DNA of 64,000 bases from Ophiura sarsii (lineage: Eukaryota; Echinodermata; Ophiuroidea; Amphilepidida; Ophiuridae). The position numbers were made by a program, and so were the translations under genes. Below the pieces are notes generated by a model. It was not told where the DNA came from and searched no databases. It worked only from the letters and a program-made list of their open reading frames with translations. Where the stretch lies: contig CM069443.1 in the NCBI GenBank assembly GCA_035610835.1, forward strand, positions 62,132,480 through 62,196,479, written 5' to 3'. Shown piece by piece: positions 1-10,283 of this stretch; the stretch's first letter is position 1; every line of letters begins with the position of its first letter.

Positions 1-33
1 GTTCCTGTTTTCCTTGGAGCTAAACTGGCCATT

Positions 34-54
34 TATATATATATATATATATAT
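34..54. repeat. (TA)n microsatellite
   Basis: An uninterrupted run of TA dinucleotides, about ten units. Confidence 0.9.
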
Positions 55-71
55 GGTGGGAGTTTCCATCC

Positions 72-137
72 GCAAATATTTTCATAGCTTGGTTTTGATA
101 GTTTGCAAATATTTTCATAGCTTGGTTTTGATAGATT
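72..137. repeat. 33-bp tandem duplication
   Basis: Two adjacent 33-bp copies beginning GCAAATATTTTCATAGC (72-104 and 105-137) differ at one base near the end of the unit. Confidence 0.9.
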
Positions 138-1081
138 GCAAAAAGAGAGTTGAAATTTAAAAAAACCATTAGATGCAATCCGGGAAATAGCATCCGCCAA
201 CCCGTCCACAGCGGGTAACTTTTGTGTCGGGCAGGTAAAGATGCAAAAGTACCCGACCAGACTGGTGTAAATAAGTCACACTGGCTGGTGGAATTTCTGT
301 TGGGCAGGTATTTCTGCGAGTTACCTGCCGGACTGGCTGGTTGAAAAAAATCTGAAGTTCCAGGTTGACAATCCGTCTATAGGATAAGAACATTTTATAG
401 TTTAAAAGGTATTTGGGTGCAATATTTGCATGCTTTAGGCAACAAAAAAACCTTACCCTGTTCTACGGGCCGGACCAACCCATTTTTTTAATTTGAGATT
501 TTAAAATTTGTTTTGACACTTTTTTTTATTATTTGAAAACTTTTGAAAAAAATGTGAATTTATTTTTTCAATTTGGATTTTTTTTTTACATGTTTAAAAT
601 TCACCAGTATTTTCCAAACATGGCAACAGGTATTTTATGTTGCCTTATCACCAACCTGTTCAATAACATCATTACAAGTTCAAATATCAAAAGGGTTGAG
701 AGATCAAGGGAGAGTGGATACCGCACCATATAACTTTATTATTGTTTTGTCTATACCCAAGGATGCTTTCACAAAGTCGCCGGGTATTTCAGTTCCTTAT
801 AAACACAATTGTCCTGGACCATTTCCTGTCTGTCCGTCAAAGTCTGTCTCAAGAAGGTTGAGGAGTTCCTATAGGTTATGTAAGGAATTTAATGATGTAG
901 GTCAAAATGGGCATTTGAGATCTGATGGTATCTCTTTTCATCGAGTGTAGCTTTATTATGTTTTTATAATCTAGATAACAGCTATCCGTAATAGGACTAC
1001 AGGGTTGTTAATGGTTTTCTCTCCACCTATCAATTACTATCTCAGGTAGAAAGTGGTATTCCTATGAGCAGTTATAGAGAT
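138..1081. other. No recognisable gene
   Basis: AT-rich sequence with short overlapping frames that read as low-complexity or non-protein-like peptides. I see no splice-flanked exon, RNA gene or repeat end here. Confidence 0.5.
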
Positions 1082-1700
1082 TTAAAGAGGCACTGAGAGA
1101 TATGTATGGGAGTGCGCCCTCAATTTTCATGGAAATCAAGTTTTTTGTACATACACTCTTAAAAGGTTTTTACTCAGTGTGTTGAGTTAAATGGGTTGAG
1201 TAGCAAATTGAGTCAACATTTAATCAACAGGGTGCTAAACATGAATTTCCGTAATACTCCTGACCCGAGCAAAGTTGTGAAAAACATGTTGAGTAAAGCA
1301 TTTTGAAGGTTGACTCAACGTTGCACAGTTTGCACTCGCGCATTGACGACTTAACACATGCGACATGGCAGAGCTGTCACTACTGTTTTCTTGCTGGGGT
1401 GTGGGGGAAATTGTTCCCATTCTTGAAGGTAAGACCTCATAATTATTACCGGAAAGTTACACAATTATCAGTTTATTGTTGCGATGCAATGAATATTTCA
1501 TGAAAACATGATGAACGTGATGCAAATGTTGAAATGAATTTACTAAGGTTGAGTAAATTAATTTTTAGAGTGTACGTAATACATTGGCATACTAACTACC
1601 ATCTGAAACTGTTTACCTTAATTTGCTGTCTATCGTGTATAAATTTCACGATTTGTTCATTTCGATGTAGATCACTTTGAAATTATCAGCACCACACTCA
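1082..1700 (+). mobile_element. TTAA-1 MITE copy, interrupted
   Basis: The left end starts at a TTAA and reads AGAGGCACTGAGAGAT, close to the left end of the complete TTAA-1 copy at 4053-4423. The block with 'gtgcgccctcaatt' follows. The element is split by the nested insertion at 1154-1572 and resumes at about 1575 with interior sequence (TACTAACTACCATCTGAAAC) shared with the copies at 4140, 20410 and 39580. The right end is not recognisable. Confidence 0.7.
1154..1572. mobile_element. Nested TA-flanked MITE
   Basis: The ends are inverted: CACTCTTAAAAGG...TTTACTCA on the left and TGAGTAAATTAATTTTTAGAGTG on the right, about 23 bp with mismatches and indels. TA lies on both sides (1152-1153 and 1573-1574), as expected for a Tc1/mariner-type target duplication. 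It sits inside a TTAA-1 element and so is younger than it. The interior repeats TTGAGT and CAACATT words and codes for nothing. Confidence 0.7.
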
Positions 1701-2139
1701 CAATAGTAATTCGGTTGAAATAATTTATGTCACCTAATTTGTCATTGCTTAAAGCATAGGTCGTTGACGAAAACAAGTGGGCAGAGATAAAAACAACTTC
1801 GAACGCTAATGTGCAACAGCGATAGAAAAAACCCCAATCATTTAAACCAACTGTGTTTTTCGGTAGGTGTGCTATATAGAAGTCCCAAGTATGCAAATGA
1901 GTTATAATGAATAATGTATTAGTTTACTTATGAATATTAATTACTTATGCTTAATGCTTATTAGTTACTTATAATATATTGTTAATTTCTAAGACTTTCT
2001 ACGTCTTTCAATGGCTTTCTACGGCTTACAATGGCTTTATACGGCTTACACCTACCTTTTTTCAGACTACTTTAGCCTTCTGTCATTGGTATAGACTTGT
2101 GCACCTGTTGTGTCTTCATCATTACAAAGACTGTTGACG

Positions 2140-2672
2140 TGATTCAATCAGGTAAACCATTCAGACCAATTACAATCATCATTGCACCTGTTGCGTACTT
2201 GAAGCATTTCCCCTGTATTGACATTTGCGCAGGTATATTACCGTTGTTTGCCTGGTTGCAAACAAGGTTGTTAATTTTAACACTTTCCACGCCGCCGCAG
2301 GTGGCTGCAGACGAAAAACATTTCGACAATGTTTCAAAAATTTCACAATTATTGAATGTCAATACCATATTTGGAATCACCATCAGAAATGCATTGACAT
2401 AAGTACAAACATGCATAGTATTGGTTCAGTAATCTTTGAGATAGACCTTGAAAGTTGGGAAAGGTTTCTGAAAAATCTGTTTTGTTTATGGTAAAACTAA
2501 ATAGCCACGTGGAAAGTGTTAATGTATATTGCGTTGTTTTCAAATTAATTAGATCATGCAGGCCAATCCAATCACCATCCCACCTGTTGCACTATATCTA
2601 AAGCGTTTCCGACATTGACAATTGCACAGGTGTATTGCATTGTTGGTCTGGTTTCCAACATATGATTTTCTG
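2140..2672. repeat. Diverged direct repeat pair around a MITE
   Basis: About 130 bp at 2140-2275 ('accaattacaatcatcattgc', then 'cacctgttgc' and 'gcatttcc') is echoed at 2545-2672 ('ccaatccaatcaccatcccacctgttgc'). The MITE at 2277-2522 lies between them. The copies are clearly diverged. Confidence 0.55.
2277..2522. mobile_element. TTAA-2 MITE, copy 1
   Basis: TTAA on both sides; ends CACTTTCCACGCCG and CCACGTGGAAAGTG are inverted. The interior includes 'ggtggctgcagacg', 'catatttggaatcacc' and 'gttcagtaat'. The same order of blocks recurs at 18152-18394, 18580-18835 and 29852-30097. The TTAA flank suggests mobilisation by a piggyBac-type transposase (inference). Confidence 0.8.
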
Positions 2673-3146
2673 CCAATTTGTCGGATAAATGATGAATCTT
2701 AATTACAAATGAACAGCAGATTCTTTTGTATCCGTCTATATTGGTTTCAAAGTCTCAATAAAAATACAAAACTGACCTTGTGATCAAATAAGGAATAAAG
2801 TACCTTTAAAATACAAGCGTAGTTATAGAAAATAATATGGTATAGATTACAGGATGCGTTGGCATTTCCTAATTTATCATCTGGTAGCGATTGGATTGGA
2901 CTTAAGGTATTTTTATCCCAGGACTTGTATCTATTGATTTCAACATATAGCTCCCTCTAGCTACCAATGCAGGTTAACTTTCACATCTTGGAAATCAGAC
3001 TGTCATGCATATTATGACTATATATCCAACACAGACTATATAGAAGGGACAATAAAGTCAGCGGCAACGCTTGAGTCATAATCGTTATTGGCAAGCGTGA
3101 TTGGGAACGTTGTGTGTGCATGATGTATAGAAAAAGTTGACCATAA

Positions 3147-3205
3147 AATTCAAAACTGCTGACATGTGACTCATTTTCCTTGATCAAGTCACAAATCATA
3201 AATAT
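3147..3205. repeat. Dispersed repeat, shared with 6438-6495
   Basis: The block 'attcaaaactgctgacatgt' followed by 'gactcatttt' and 'cttgatcaagt' recurs at 6438-6495 with a few substitutions. No function is apparent. Confidence 0.65.
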
Positions 3206-3236
3206 TACCTGAATGTATCATACTTGTAGTGTTTAA

Positions 3237-3548
3237 GGCCAAGTAAAATAAATTACATGTTGCTCGTCTTGATTTTTTGAAGACAAGGAGTAGGCAGGAC
3301 TTTACTATTTAATTTTTTCCCCCATTTTTTGCTATTTTTTTTCCAAAGTGGCCACCATCTTTAATATGCACGTCATGGTATATTTTTTTGTACTGCTTGA
3401 GTTACTGATGCAATCTAATGACAAACAAATGATTTGTTTCATTTAAGTCCACTTTAAGCAAGTTCAGAAACAATTAAAAAAATGAGAGCCTAATTTTTTT
3501 TTTAAAAGCAGGTGGGGACGAGCAATATGTAATTTATTTAATTTGGCC
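3237..3548. mobile_element. MITE with 32-bp terminal inverted repeats
   Basis: The left end GGCCAAGTAAAATAAATTAC continues ATGTTGCTCGTC. The right end is its inverse, ending AATTTATTTAATTTGGCC. The arms differ at about three sites. The 312-bp interior is T-rich and non-coding. TTAA precedes the left end but does not follow the right end. Confidence 0.8.
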
Positions 3549-4052
3549 GAATATTCCGTTGCAAGGCAGCAAATCATGCGTTTCCCAAATACAATCACGA
3601 CTCAGACCCAGATGGTATACTATTCAACATGTCCAGCTTTTATTACACTCTCTCGCTCGCTCGCTCATATGGATATCAATTAAATGAGTAGCGCATTTTC
3701 ATACAGCACTAGTACCACATAAAGAGCAATGTCATTAAGATAGAATGCCAAAAGATAGATATGACTGAATTTCTTATATAAAACCTAGTTCATAAATGCC
3801 ATCAACACATCCTCTGTCCTATTTGTAATGCACATGAGTGCACTGTCACTCATCAGTATTTTGTTAGAAATAGCTACTTTTATGATCTTAACTATATGAT
3901 TTGATGTATAAGCCCACAGCTTCATAAGCGTTTATCCCACAATACTACAAAATATGTAATAGATAGGGGCTTTCTTTTGTTCATATCTAGCGAGGTAAAC
4001 TATGAACGCTGCATTACACACAAAAACAGCATATTATAATGATATAGGTTTG

Positions 4053-4423
4053 TTAAAGGGGCATTGAGAGATACGTATGGGAGTGCGCCCTCAATTATCC
4101 TGGAAATCAGTTTTTTTGCATCAAAGTAATACTTAGGCATATACTAACTACCATCTTAAACAGTTTACCAACATTCGCCGTTTATCATATAACATTTCAT
4201 GATATGATCATATCGAAACTAAGGTGCTGAATTTGGAAGTTATGCTAAGTTTTACTCATGGACTTTCGCGGCAAATCTCAACCCGGAAGTGTCGTTATTT
4301 ACTTATTTTGGCATGAAGGCGATGTCGGAATTGTATGATATTTTGGATTTGGGCTATGTTGATGATTACCTTTACGTTATTTGCTCATTTAGTATATCGA
4401 TACATCTCTCAATGCACTTTTAA
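4053..4423 (+). mobile_element. TTAA-1 MITE, complete copy
   Basis: Bounded by TTAA at 4053-4056 and 4420-4423. The inverted ends are AGGGGCATTGAGAGAT (left) and ATCTCTCAATGCACTT (right). The interior carries 'gggagtgcgccctcaatt' near the left end. Partial relatives are at 1082-1700, 20410-20662, 38398-38445 and 39555-39708. There is no coding capacity. Termini and TTAA target fit a piggyBac-dependent MITE (inference). Confidence 0.85.
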
Positions 4424-4429
4424 GGAACT

Positions 4430-4487
4430 GAACCTGGGATTCCTGCGTGGGAGCGCTATAGAGCGTGGCCACTATACTAGACTAGAT
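4430..4487 (-). pseudogene. tRNA-like fragment (SINE head or tRNA pseudogene)
   Basis: On the minus strand the sequence reads TCTAGTATAGTGGCC then, 30 nt later, GGTTCAGTTCC. These resemble the pol III A box and B box of a tRNA. No acceptor stem pairs, so this is not a functional tRNA. It abuts the right end of the TTAA-1 MITE. Confidence 0.45.
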
Positions 4488-5088
4488 TGACTGTTTTTGG
4501 CAAAGTCGTTGATAAAGAAATATTTAGTATGGAGTTATTCAAGCATCACATTTCTTACATGTTGCTGATCCCCATGCTTCATTCAAAATTAAAATAATGG
4601 AGTGATTAGCATTTTAAACAATGGGAATTGGTCATTAGGACACCAGCTTCTTGTGGGTGCTGTTCGATCTCTAATCGCTCCAGTATTACGTGTGCTAGGG
4701 CTATGAGAATTGAGCGCAAAATGTCGCTAATCTGGGGGTTCTCTGTTTAAAAATGTTACAGGCCGAAATGCTATGCGATAAGAACATTGAGGCTGCTGCG
4801 GTGTAAACCTATGATAACCCACAATTTGTTTTTCCTTTTTTACATCAAAATCTCATAACCAAGTTGACCACCTCTTGCGAGCCCCTGCATTCAAACTTAA
4901 TTGGGTGCATATGGTTGGAAAGTGGAGTAAGCTTGAAAGTACTAACACCTGTAATAGAACACTGTAGTATCCTAACTGTTACCATCATCATACTCTTATT
5001 ATATAGGCTATATGAGGCGTGAATGATTGGTTTCATTCCAGAAGCATTCTTGTCTAATTTAACTAATGATGCAACTAATGTTTTGCAG

Positions 5089-5235
5089 TTCTTAATAACA
5101 GCTGCCCTCGATAGCAGCAGGGCGAATGATGTTAAACATTTTGTAAAGAGTATACGCCAGAGATCTAACCCATATTATAATGGGGTTGATGACATTTTCT
5201 TCCTTGTAATTGAAAAAGATGGCTTCAGTTTACAG
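5089..5235 (+). CDS. Candidate internal exon, gene unknown
   Basis: A 147-bp segment in phase 0 on both sides, preceded by 'actaatgttttgcag' (acceptor AG with a CTAAT branch-like motif) and followed by GTCACT, a weak donor. The 49 encoded residues look protein-like: LITAALDSSRANDVKHFV, then SNPYYNGVDDIFFLV and EKDGFSLQ. No stop lies in this frame from 5023 to 5244. I do not recognise the family and no partner exon is identified nearby. It could be a relic coding fragment or chance. Confidence 0.3.
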
Positions 5236-5565
5236 GTCACTGCTTAACGTACTACACATCAACCTGTATCCTACTTGAAATGCTGGACTCCAGAGATATG
5301 GTCATCCAAACTGTTGCAAAAAAAATACAATCTTTATTTTGATAGCATTGCAAACCACGTGGGAATTGACCTTTAAGTGAAATTTCGCACCTCATGATGA
5401 ATATAGCAACTTGATGCATATAGAATTCTGTTCAAATCACAGCTCAACTTATAACTGAACTGACTTGTCGTCTTTTATTTATAGAATTTACAAAATAACT
5501 TCAGCCTCTCGAAAAAAAGCAAATATCAGTTGCACAATTGATATTCAAATTATAATCAGTAGGCC

Positions 5566-6060
5566 AACACTGTAAAAGTAGATATTTTCATGTGTGTACA
5601 TTTTTGCGCTTTGCCCATTTTGAACAATTATCCTTGTTTTTATTTTCATGATTTTGAGCTTCCTAACATTTGTTTGTGCCTTTTTATTTTTCACGCTTGC
5701 TGATTTTTTTAATAAAAAAATGTGCAAAAATAAATGTAGCATATATACGGTAGCCAAGAAAAGGAGAAACAAACTACTGTAAAAGCTGATATTTTTGAGG
5801 TGGTTTCATTTTTGGGCTTTTCGCGCAAAATGTTTTCAGCGAAACTGATAACACGGGGAAATATTGTTTTCAACATTCTGCAGTCTGAAGACTAACGACT
5901 AGGCTTCATTCGTGATATAGCTTATATAACACCCACATTTGGCTAGATGCTGTGAGAATGTTATCATTCCTTATACTGTAAAGTCAATATTTGTGCGTAA
6001 AGATATTTTCACGCATTTTGATATCATAGACATTTTTGCGAATTTGTTTTTTTCGCCGGC
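5566..6060. repeat. Fragments of an 'ACTGTAAAAG' repeat family
   Basis: Three related starts, 'actgtaaaagtagatatttt' (5569), 'actgtaaaagctgatatttt' (5775) and 'actgtaaagtcaatattt' (5967), each lead into T-rich sequence with 'ttttcgcg' or 'ttttgcg' words. They look like decayed copies of one element. A fourth possible start is near 20167. Confidence 0.45.
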
Positions 6061-6514
6061 GACCTTCTGGATGTATTCATGCAAAACAAAACAAATAAAA
6101 ACAAACAAACGAACAAAAACGATCTTTAGTGCTCCTCATCAAAAAGGAATATAGTACACAGCAAATCTGACGATCGCAAACGGCACTATGATATTGTGTG
6201 ATTTATTTGACTCTCTGAGATCAAATTTAGTATTTGTGACACGATCAAGCGGAATGAGTTGTATGTCGGGAATATTGATTTTGAGTTACAGGTAAAAAGT
6301 AGTGACAAAATTCTTATGTTTTATCCTGTTTTCTCAGTTGGTAAAATGTTTGTAACTTAAAAACTAAAGTTCGATTTTAGTGGGGTTTGGACCATACTGT
6401 AGCATTTTCCACCTGCTTTTAAATCATAAATAAATATCCAAATTCAAAACTGCCGACATGTGACTCATTTCGCTTGATCACGTTACAAATTATTAGTAAC
6501 GTAACTTGTAACAT

Positions 6515-6810
6515 GCCCCCTAGGCTATGTTCATGATCAGACAACCATTCTACAAATTAGACTACTTAACAACCTTTCTGCTCCGTTTCCTTAAATGGTC
6601 TACATTGTAGAGTCTGTCCCAGCAAGGCCTTGGTCCCAGTAAACTCGTTCTGACTATAGTATTAACCCTATTATCACAGGTACTCAATCATCATTTACAT
6701 TTCTACATGCTACTGTAAATAACAAATTACTTACACATGTTGTTCCTGATGGGATAATTAACACACATATCTTTGTCAAAATCACTCTCTCTGGAATAGA
6801 CACTCCAGTA
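6515..6810 (+). repeat. Dispersed repeat, copy 1 (copy 2 at 13035-13260)
   Basis: Shared landmarks in the same order in both copies: 'gatcagacaacca', 'cttaacaacctttctgctc', 'aaccctatta' and 'cacatgttgttcc' followed by 'gggataatt'. Copies are clearly diverged, with different indels, and non-coding. Confidence 0.6.
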
Positions 6811-7340
6811 TAACAGCCACTACTGGCTAACCTACCTCACCCTTGATGATCTGGACTCCAAGTGATGTCAATAAAAAATACTTTATAGTGTTTAAAGAAA
6901 TTAACTTACCAAGTATTATATTAAGGCCTAATTTTGTTGTTGTTGTTATGTTGTCATCGACCGCCCGCTCGGTCAGATTTAGGCCGCTCTAATTTTTTTA
7001 TTTTTCAGATTTATTTTTTATTTTGTTAACAGTTTAAATAGCATTGAATATTAAACTTAGTGTTGATTACATATATGTGCGACTCTTTGTGTGATTTCAA
7101 CTTCTTGTTGGCTGAATTTTGAGCTTCCGCTGGTATAAGAAGAAAAAAAACCCGCCCGCCCGCCCCTCCTCTCTGAGAGCTGTGAAGGACAATTTTTTGT
7201 TTTTTGTTGTTGATTTTTTTGGCCCAATGCTCATTACTCAAAAACTATAGCTCCTATGTAAAATGTCAAACCATAAATTGAATAGAAATATCTTCTCCTC
7301 AAATTGAGATATTGTGCGTGAAGATTACCTGAATATTAAA

Positions 7341-7599
7341 TTAACCCTAACCCCCCTACCTCTTCAAGCGCATGTGTGGCCAGTTTTCGATGATGTAATC
7401 AACCGAGCCTATATAGCAGGCGTAGCATAATGTGCGAACGAGTAGCTGAGGGTTGTGGCTTAGTTGGTGGGACAATAAGCCGACATGCAAAGAGCCGACG
7501 TGCAGAGGATCCTCGGATCGTTTCCCGGCGATTTAGTTGCTGTTTTCTCTTCCAAAATCGTGATCCCTGTTACAAACCTGGTTAGGGGGTTAGGGTTAA
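7341..7599 (+). mobile_element. TEL-family TIR element with tRNA-like core, copy 1
   Basis: The left end is TTAACCCTAACCCCCCTACC. The right end is GGTTAGGGGGTTAGGGTTAA, an almost exact inverse. Between them, 7452-7530 has a tRNA-like block: 'ggttgtggcttagttggtgg' resembles an A box and 'ggatcgtttccc' a loose B box. The 3' part ('gtttcccggcgatttagttg' followed by 'ctgttttctcttccaaaat') recurs inverted at 25340-25420. It could be a SINE with odd ends or a MITE that captured a tRNA-like promoter. Confidence 0.65.
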
Positions 7600-7862
7600 T
7601 AAAGATATGTGTTTGGTTTTTCTACATGTAGCACAATGAGCCATTGATTGAGAATACACCCCCTACAATACAGGGTGTATAAAAAAGTAGGACTCTGTTT
7701 CATGACGATGTTATACTTGTCAAAACCACTGGACCATATTCAATTTACCTTCAGTGCAAAGCACAATTAATAATGATAATATTCTGAAAATCTGAGATTA
7801 ATCCAATGAAAAATAAGACCCCTAGCATAATTTGCGTACACCATGTCATTTACTAGTCCGTA
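7600..7862. other. Spacer without recognised feature
   Basis: Contains 'caatacagggtgtataaaaaagtagga', which resembles the CAGGGTGT ends of mariner-type MITEs, but no partner end is seen. Confidence 0.4.
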
Positions 7863-8119
7863 CAATGACGATTTATTCAGATGAAATCTGTATAAATCGC
7901 TTTTGCTCACGGCGCAGAGTCCCGTCCCTCTGTCAACTTGTGTCTCTGTTTCGCGCGTTTTCCTCGCCTGATTCCACAGTAACAATAGATGGCCATTCCT
8001 TTTGTGTGCGTCCCTCCCTGCGTGCCTTGCGAGCAGCAATCAGTTTTCCTTACTGAGTCATAACCTCCGTTGTCGGCATCCGAATTGGACGTTCTTTCTT
8101 GGACATAAATTAATTTTTT
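7863..8119 (+). repeat. A1, left split direct repeat
   Basis: 257 bp beginning CAATGACGATTTATTCAG and ending ACATAAATTAATTTTTT, repeated without visible change at 11151-11407. It lies at the left end of the element, upstream of the ORF, and so probably holds the promoter and 5' leader (inference). Confidence 0.9.
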
Positions 8120-8368
8120 ATGTTTATCAGACACCATTAGAAAATCCATCTCTACACTTTGGTGTATATTTGCAGTGGTTTGCTGAAATTATTAACTGTT
8201 GGCGTTCATCTTCCCGGTTTACTACTACTAGTATTGTTATTATTACTAGCGGCTACAGCTCACCATTTGTACGGTATACGGTACATGTCCGAATTTGCTT
8301 TATTTAGAAGCTAGGACCCCTTGTCTAACTCTGTCATCTAGCTGTGTTTATAAATCGTGAGTAGCAAA

Positions 8369-9775
8369 ATGCCGGGAAAACGAAGGGGAACAAAGAGGAA
8401 TGCAACTAACGCTAATTTAGGCCGTGTAGCTCGACCTGCCGTGAGACAAACACGGAATCAGGCACGAGCGATGGCCCAATTGACTCCGGCTGTTGCCGTG
8501 ACTACGAGTGATACAACGGGTAATACTACAAGTAATTCTACTCGAGGGGCGGCATCAACTGCAAGAAACAGCCGTGTTACGAACAATAACACAAATCCAG
8601 TGGCATCGATTGCAAGAGACGGCCGTGTTACAAACAATAATACAACTCCAGTGGCATCGATTGCACTAGACGGCCGTGTTACGAACACTAATACAAACTC
8701 GTCCACGCCTGTTCAAGCGTCTTCCCAGGCCCAGTCAACAATCCAATCCAGCATGGAGTTGACAGGCCGCTCACTAATGAGAGCAGCAGCAGGATTTGAG
8801 CCAGATGCAGAAAATCCGCCGTCTAACAGTATTGGACGTCCTGTCCAACCCCCTGTGCAGTCAGTAGGTGAACGGTTGGCCCAATCATCGTTTGGTCGAA
8901 CTGAACATAGACCGCAAGTTGACGAACCCGAGAACGAACTAGTATCATCCCGACAAAATCAGCAGAATTCAGGAGCTGTGACTTCGCAAAGCAGCAATGT
9001 TATGATGAACTCTGGTCCGTATTCTCCGCTGTTGTTGCAAGGTTCGGGTGAGAACTCAATAATAAATTCTTTTCCTGTTTTTAGCGCAAATCAACAGTCG
9101 GGTGGACCTCTGATATCAGTGTGTAGCCCTCTCGGTGATCATTTAACTCGGGCCACAATCAACAAAATCATCAACAGTGAGTATGTTGAATTTGGCTCCC
9201 TTACCGACAAAAACGGGTTCATTTCTGGTCACAATGATGTCGGGGGAATGGTTCTATCAGTGAATGACGATGGGAGGATGGTGTGGTGCGATAGCATGCC
9301 AAAACGCACTATTAATTCCATTCACGGGTGGACTGATTCCTTCCTCATTTTTTCGTCCATTTTTCTTACAGCTCACCCCCATAGGGCATTAGAGTTATTG
9401 AAATATGCGAGTTTGATACGCACAGCGGCATCTCGCTACAATGGGTATGGGTGGCGCGTATACGACCATCAATTTCGCCTTAAACAAGCTCGCCAACCTC
9501 AGAGATCATGGGCTATTATAGATGGCGAACTTTGGACATTATGTGTGGTTTCACCTCCCAATCAACATAATTTTCAGCCCCAAGACCAACAAGGGCAATC
9601 TTCCCAACAGTTTCCGGGCGAATCATATTCCCAAAGCCGCGTTTCCACAGGCAATTCTCAGTCACTGTGTTTTTCCTTCAATGGTACAGGGTGCACTCGT
9701 TCTCAGTGCAAATACTTGCACAAATGCTCAAAGTGCCAAGTTCTCGGTCATGGGTCCAAAAGTTGTAAACAGTAG
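8369..9775 (+). CDS. Gag-like ORF1 of the Ngaro/PAT-type element
   Basis: The first ATG at 8369 has good context (gcaaaATG) and gives 468 residues. Residues 1-30 are basic (KRRGTKR). Residues about 68-112 contain a 17-residue repeat GRVTNNNTxPVASIAxD, encoded by a 51-bp tandem repeat at 8571-8697. About 110-240 is Gln/Ser/Asn-rich and probably disordered. A conserved-looking globular part follows, about 245-400, with 'WCDSMPKRTINSIHGWTDSF' and 'WRVYDHQFRLKQA', then 'SWAIIDGELWTLCV'. The C-terminus has a CCCH finger C-x7-C-x4-C-x3-H (434-451) and directly after it a retroviral-type CCHC knuckle C-x2-C-x4-H-x4-C (453-466). Such finger-ended proteins accompany DIRS/Ngaro elements and are thought to package element RNA. 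The frame is intact, with no stop or shift. Assignment rests on architecture and location in split direct repeats. Confidence 0.8.
   Translation: MPGKRRGTKRNATNANLGRVARPAVRQTRNQARAMAQLTPAVAVTTSDTTGNTTSNSTRGAASTARNSRVTNNNTNPVASIARDGRVTNNNTTPVASIALDGRVTNTNTNSSTPVQASSQAQSTIQSSMELTGRSLMRAAAGFEPDAENPPSNSIGRPVQPPVQSVGERLAQSSFGRTEHRPQVDEPENELVSSRQNQQNSGAVTSQSSNVMMNSGPYSPLLLQGSGENSIINSFPVFSANQQSGGPLISVCSPLGDHLTRATINKIINSEYVEFGSLTDKNGFISGHNDVGGMVLSVNDDGRMVWCDSMPKRTINSIHGWTDSFLIFSSIFLTAHPHRALELLKYASLIRTAASRYNGYGWRVYDHQFRLKQARQPQRSWAIIDGELWTLCVVSPPNQHNFQPQDQQGQSSQQFPGESYSQSRVSTGNSQSLCFSFNGTGCTRSQCKYLHKCSKCQVLGHGSKSCKQ
8571..8697 (+). repeat. 51-bp in-frame tandem repeat in ORF1
   Basis: GCCGTGTTAC starts units at 8571, 8622 and 8673. 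The period of 51 bp (17 codons) keeps the frame, so copy number can vary without breaking the Gag-like protein. Confidence 0.85.
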
Positions 9776-9892
9776 CTCAATATATCACCGGCACTTACCA
9801 CATCACCATCAGGTGTTTCTAGTATTCGCATGGCCCTCTTTGTTTAAATTGCATGTACAATTCTCAAATATTTCTCGCGCCGTTGGCTTGAC

Positions 9893-10120
9893 ATGTTGTT
9901 TGAAAAACGTGGTGCTCCCAACTTAAAATCTGTTCAACTCGTTCAAAAGCAGTTGATTAAAACTATCCAAGGAAATAGGATTTGGTCGATTTGCAAGTCC
10001 TTTAAAAAAAATAGGCCTTTAGATAGACTTATTAATATTATCTCACCAATTGGTCTTATCCCAAAAACTGGCCTGGATATTTCAGCACCTTTCTCATCCA
10101 CACTGTTCATCCGTAAATAA
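9893..10120 (+). pseudogene. Remnant of the RT ORF start
   Basis: An open stretch downstream of ORF1 encodes 75 residues ending in a stop. It contains 'RPLDRLINIISPIGLIPKTG'. SPIGLIPK (10043-10066) resembles the SPLGLVPK-type motif at the start of the DIRS/Ngaro reverse transcriptase domain. The catalytic motifs that should follow are absent and the frame stops 16 codons later, suggesting a large internal deletion removed RT, RNase H and recombinase. The match is short, so this is tentative. Confidence 0.4.
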
Positions 10121-10201
10121 TTGGATCGACCGTGCATGTGTTCAGTACAATATGCCAATTTTGCCCATAGTTTCACAGAATTAGGTGTTGTGTTATGCCT
10201 A

Positions 10202-10247
<46 letters not shown>
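10202..10247. repeat. Poly-G tract, 46 nt
   Basis: Forty-six consecutive G residues inside the element, between the RT remnant and B1. It can form G-quadruplexes and its length is probably unreliable in an assembly. Confidence 0.9.
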
Positions 10248-10249
<2 letters not shown>

Positions 10250-10283
10250 TGGCAAGTTCTCCTTTCCTTGTCAAACTTGTTTG

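Noticed and set aside
7767..8307. Several overlapping frames across A1, and the same at 10986-11481 across A2
   Set aside because: These lie in the non-coding split direct repeats, run on both strands and change at the repeat edges.
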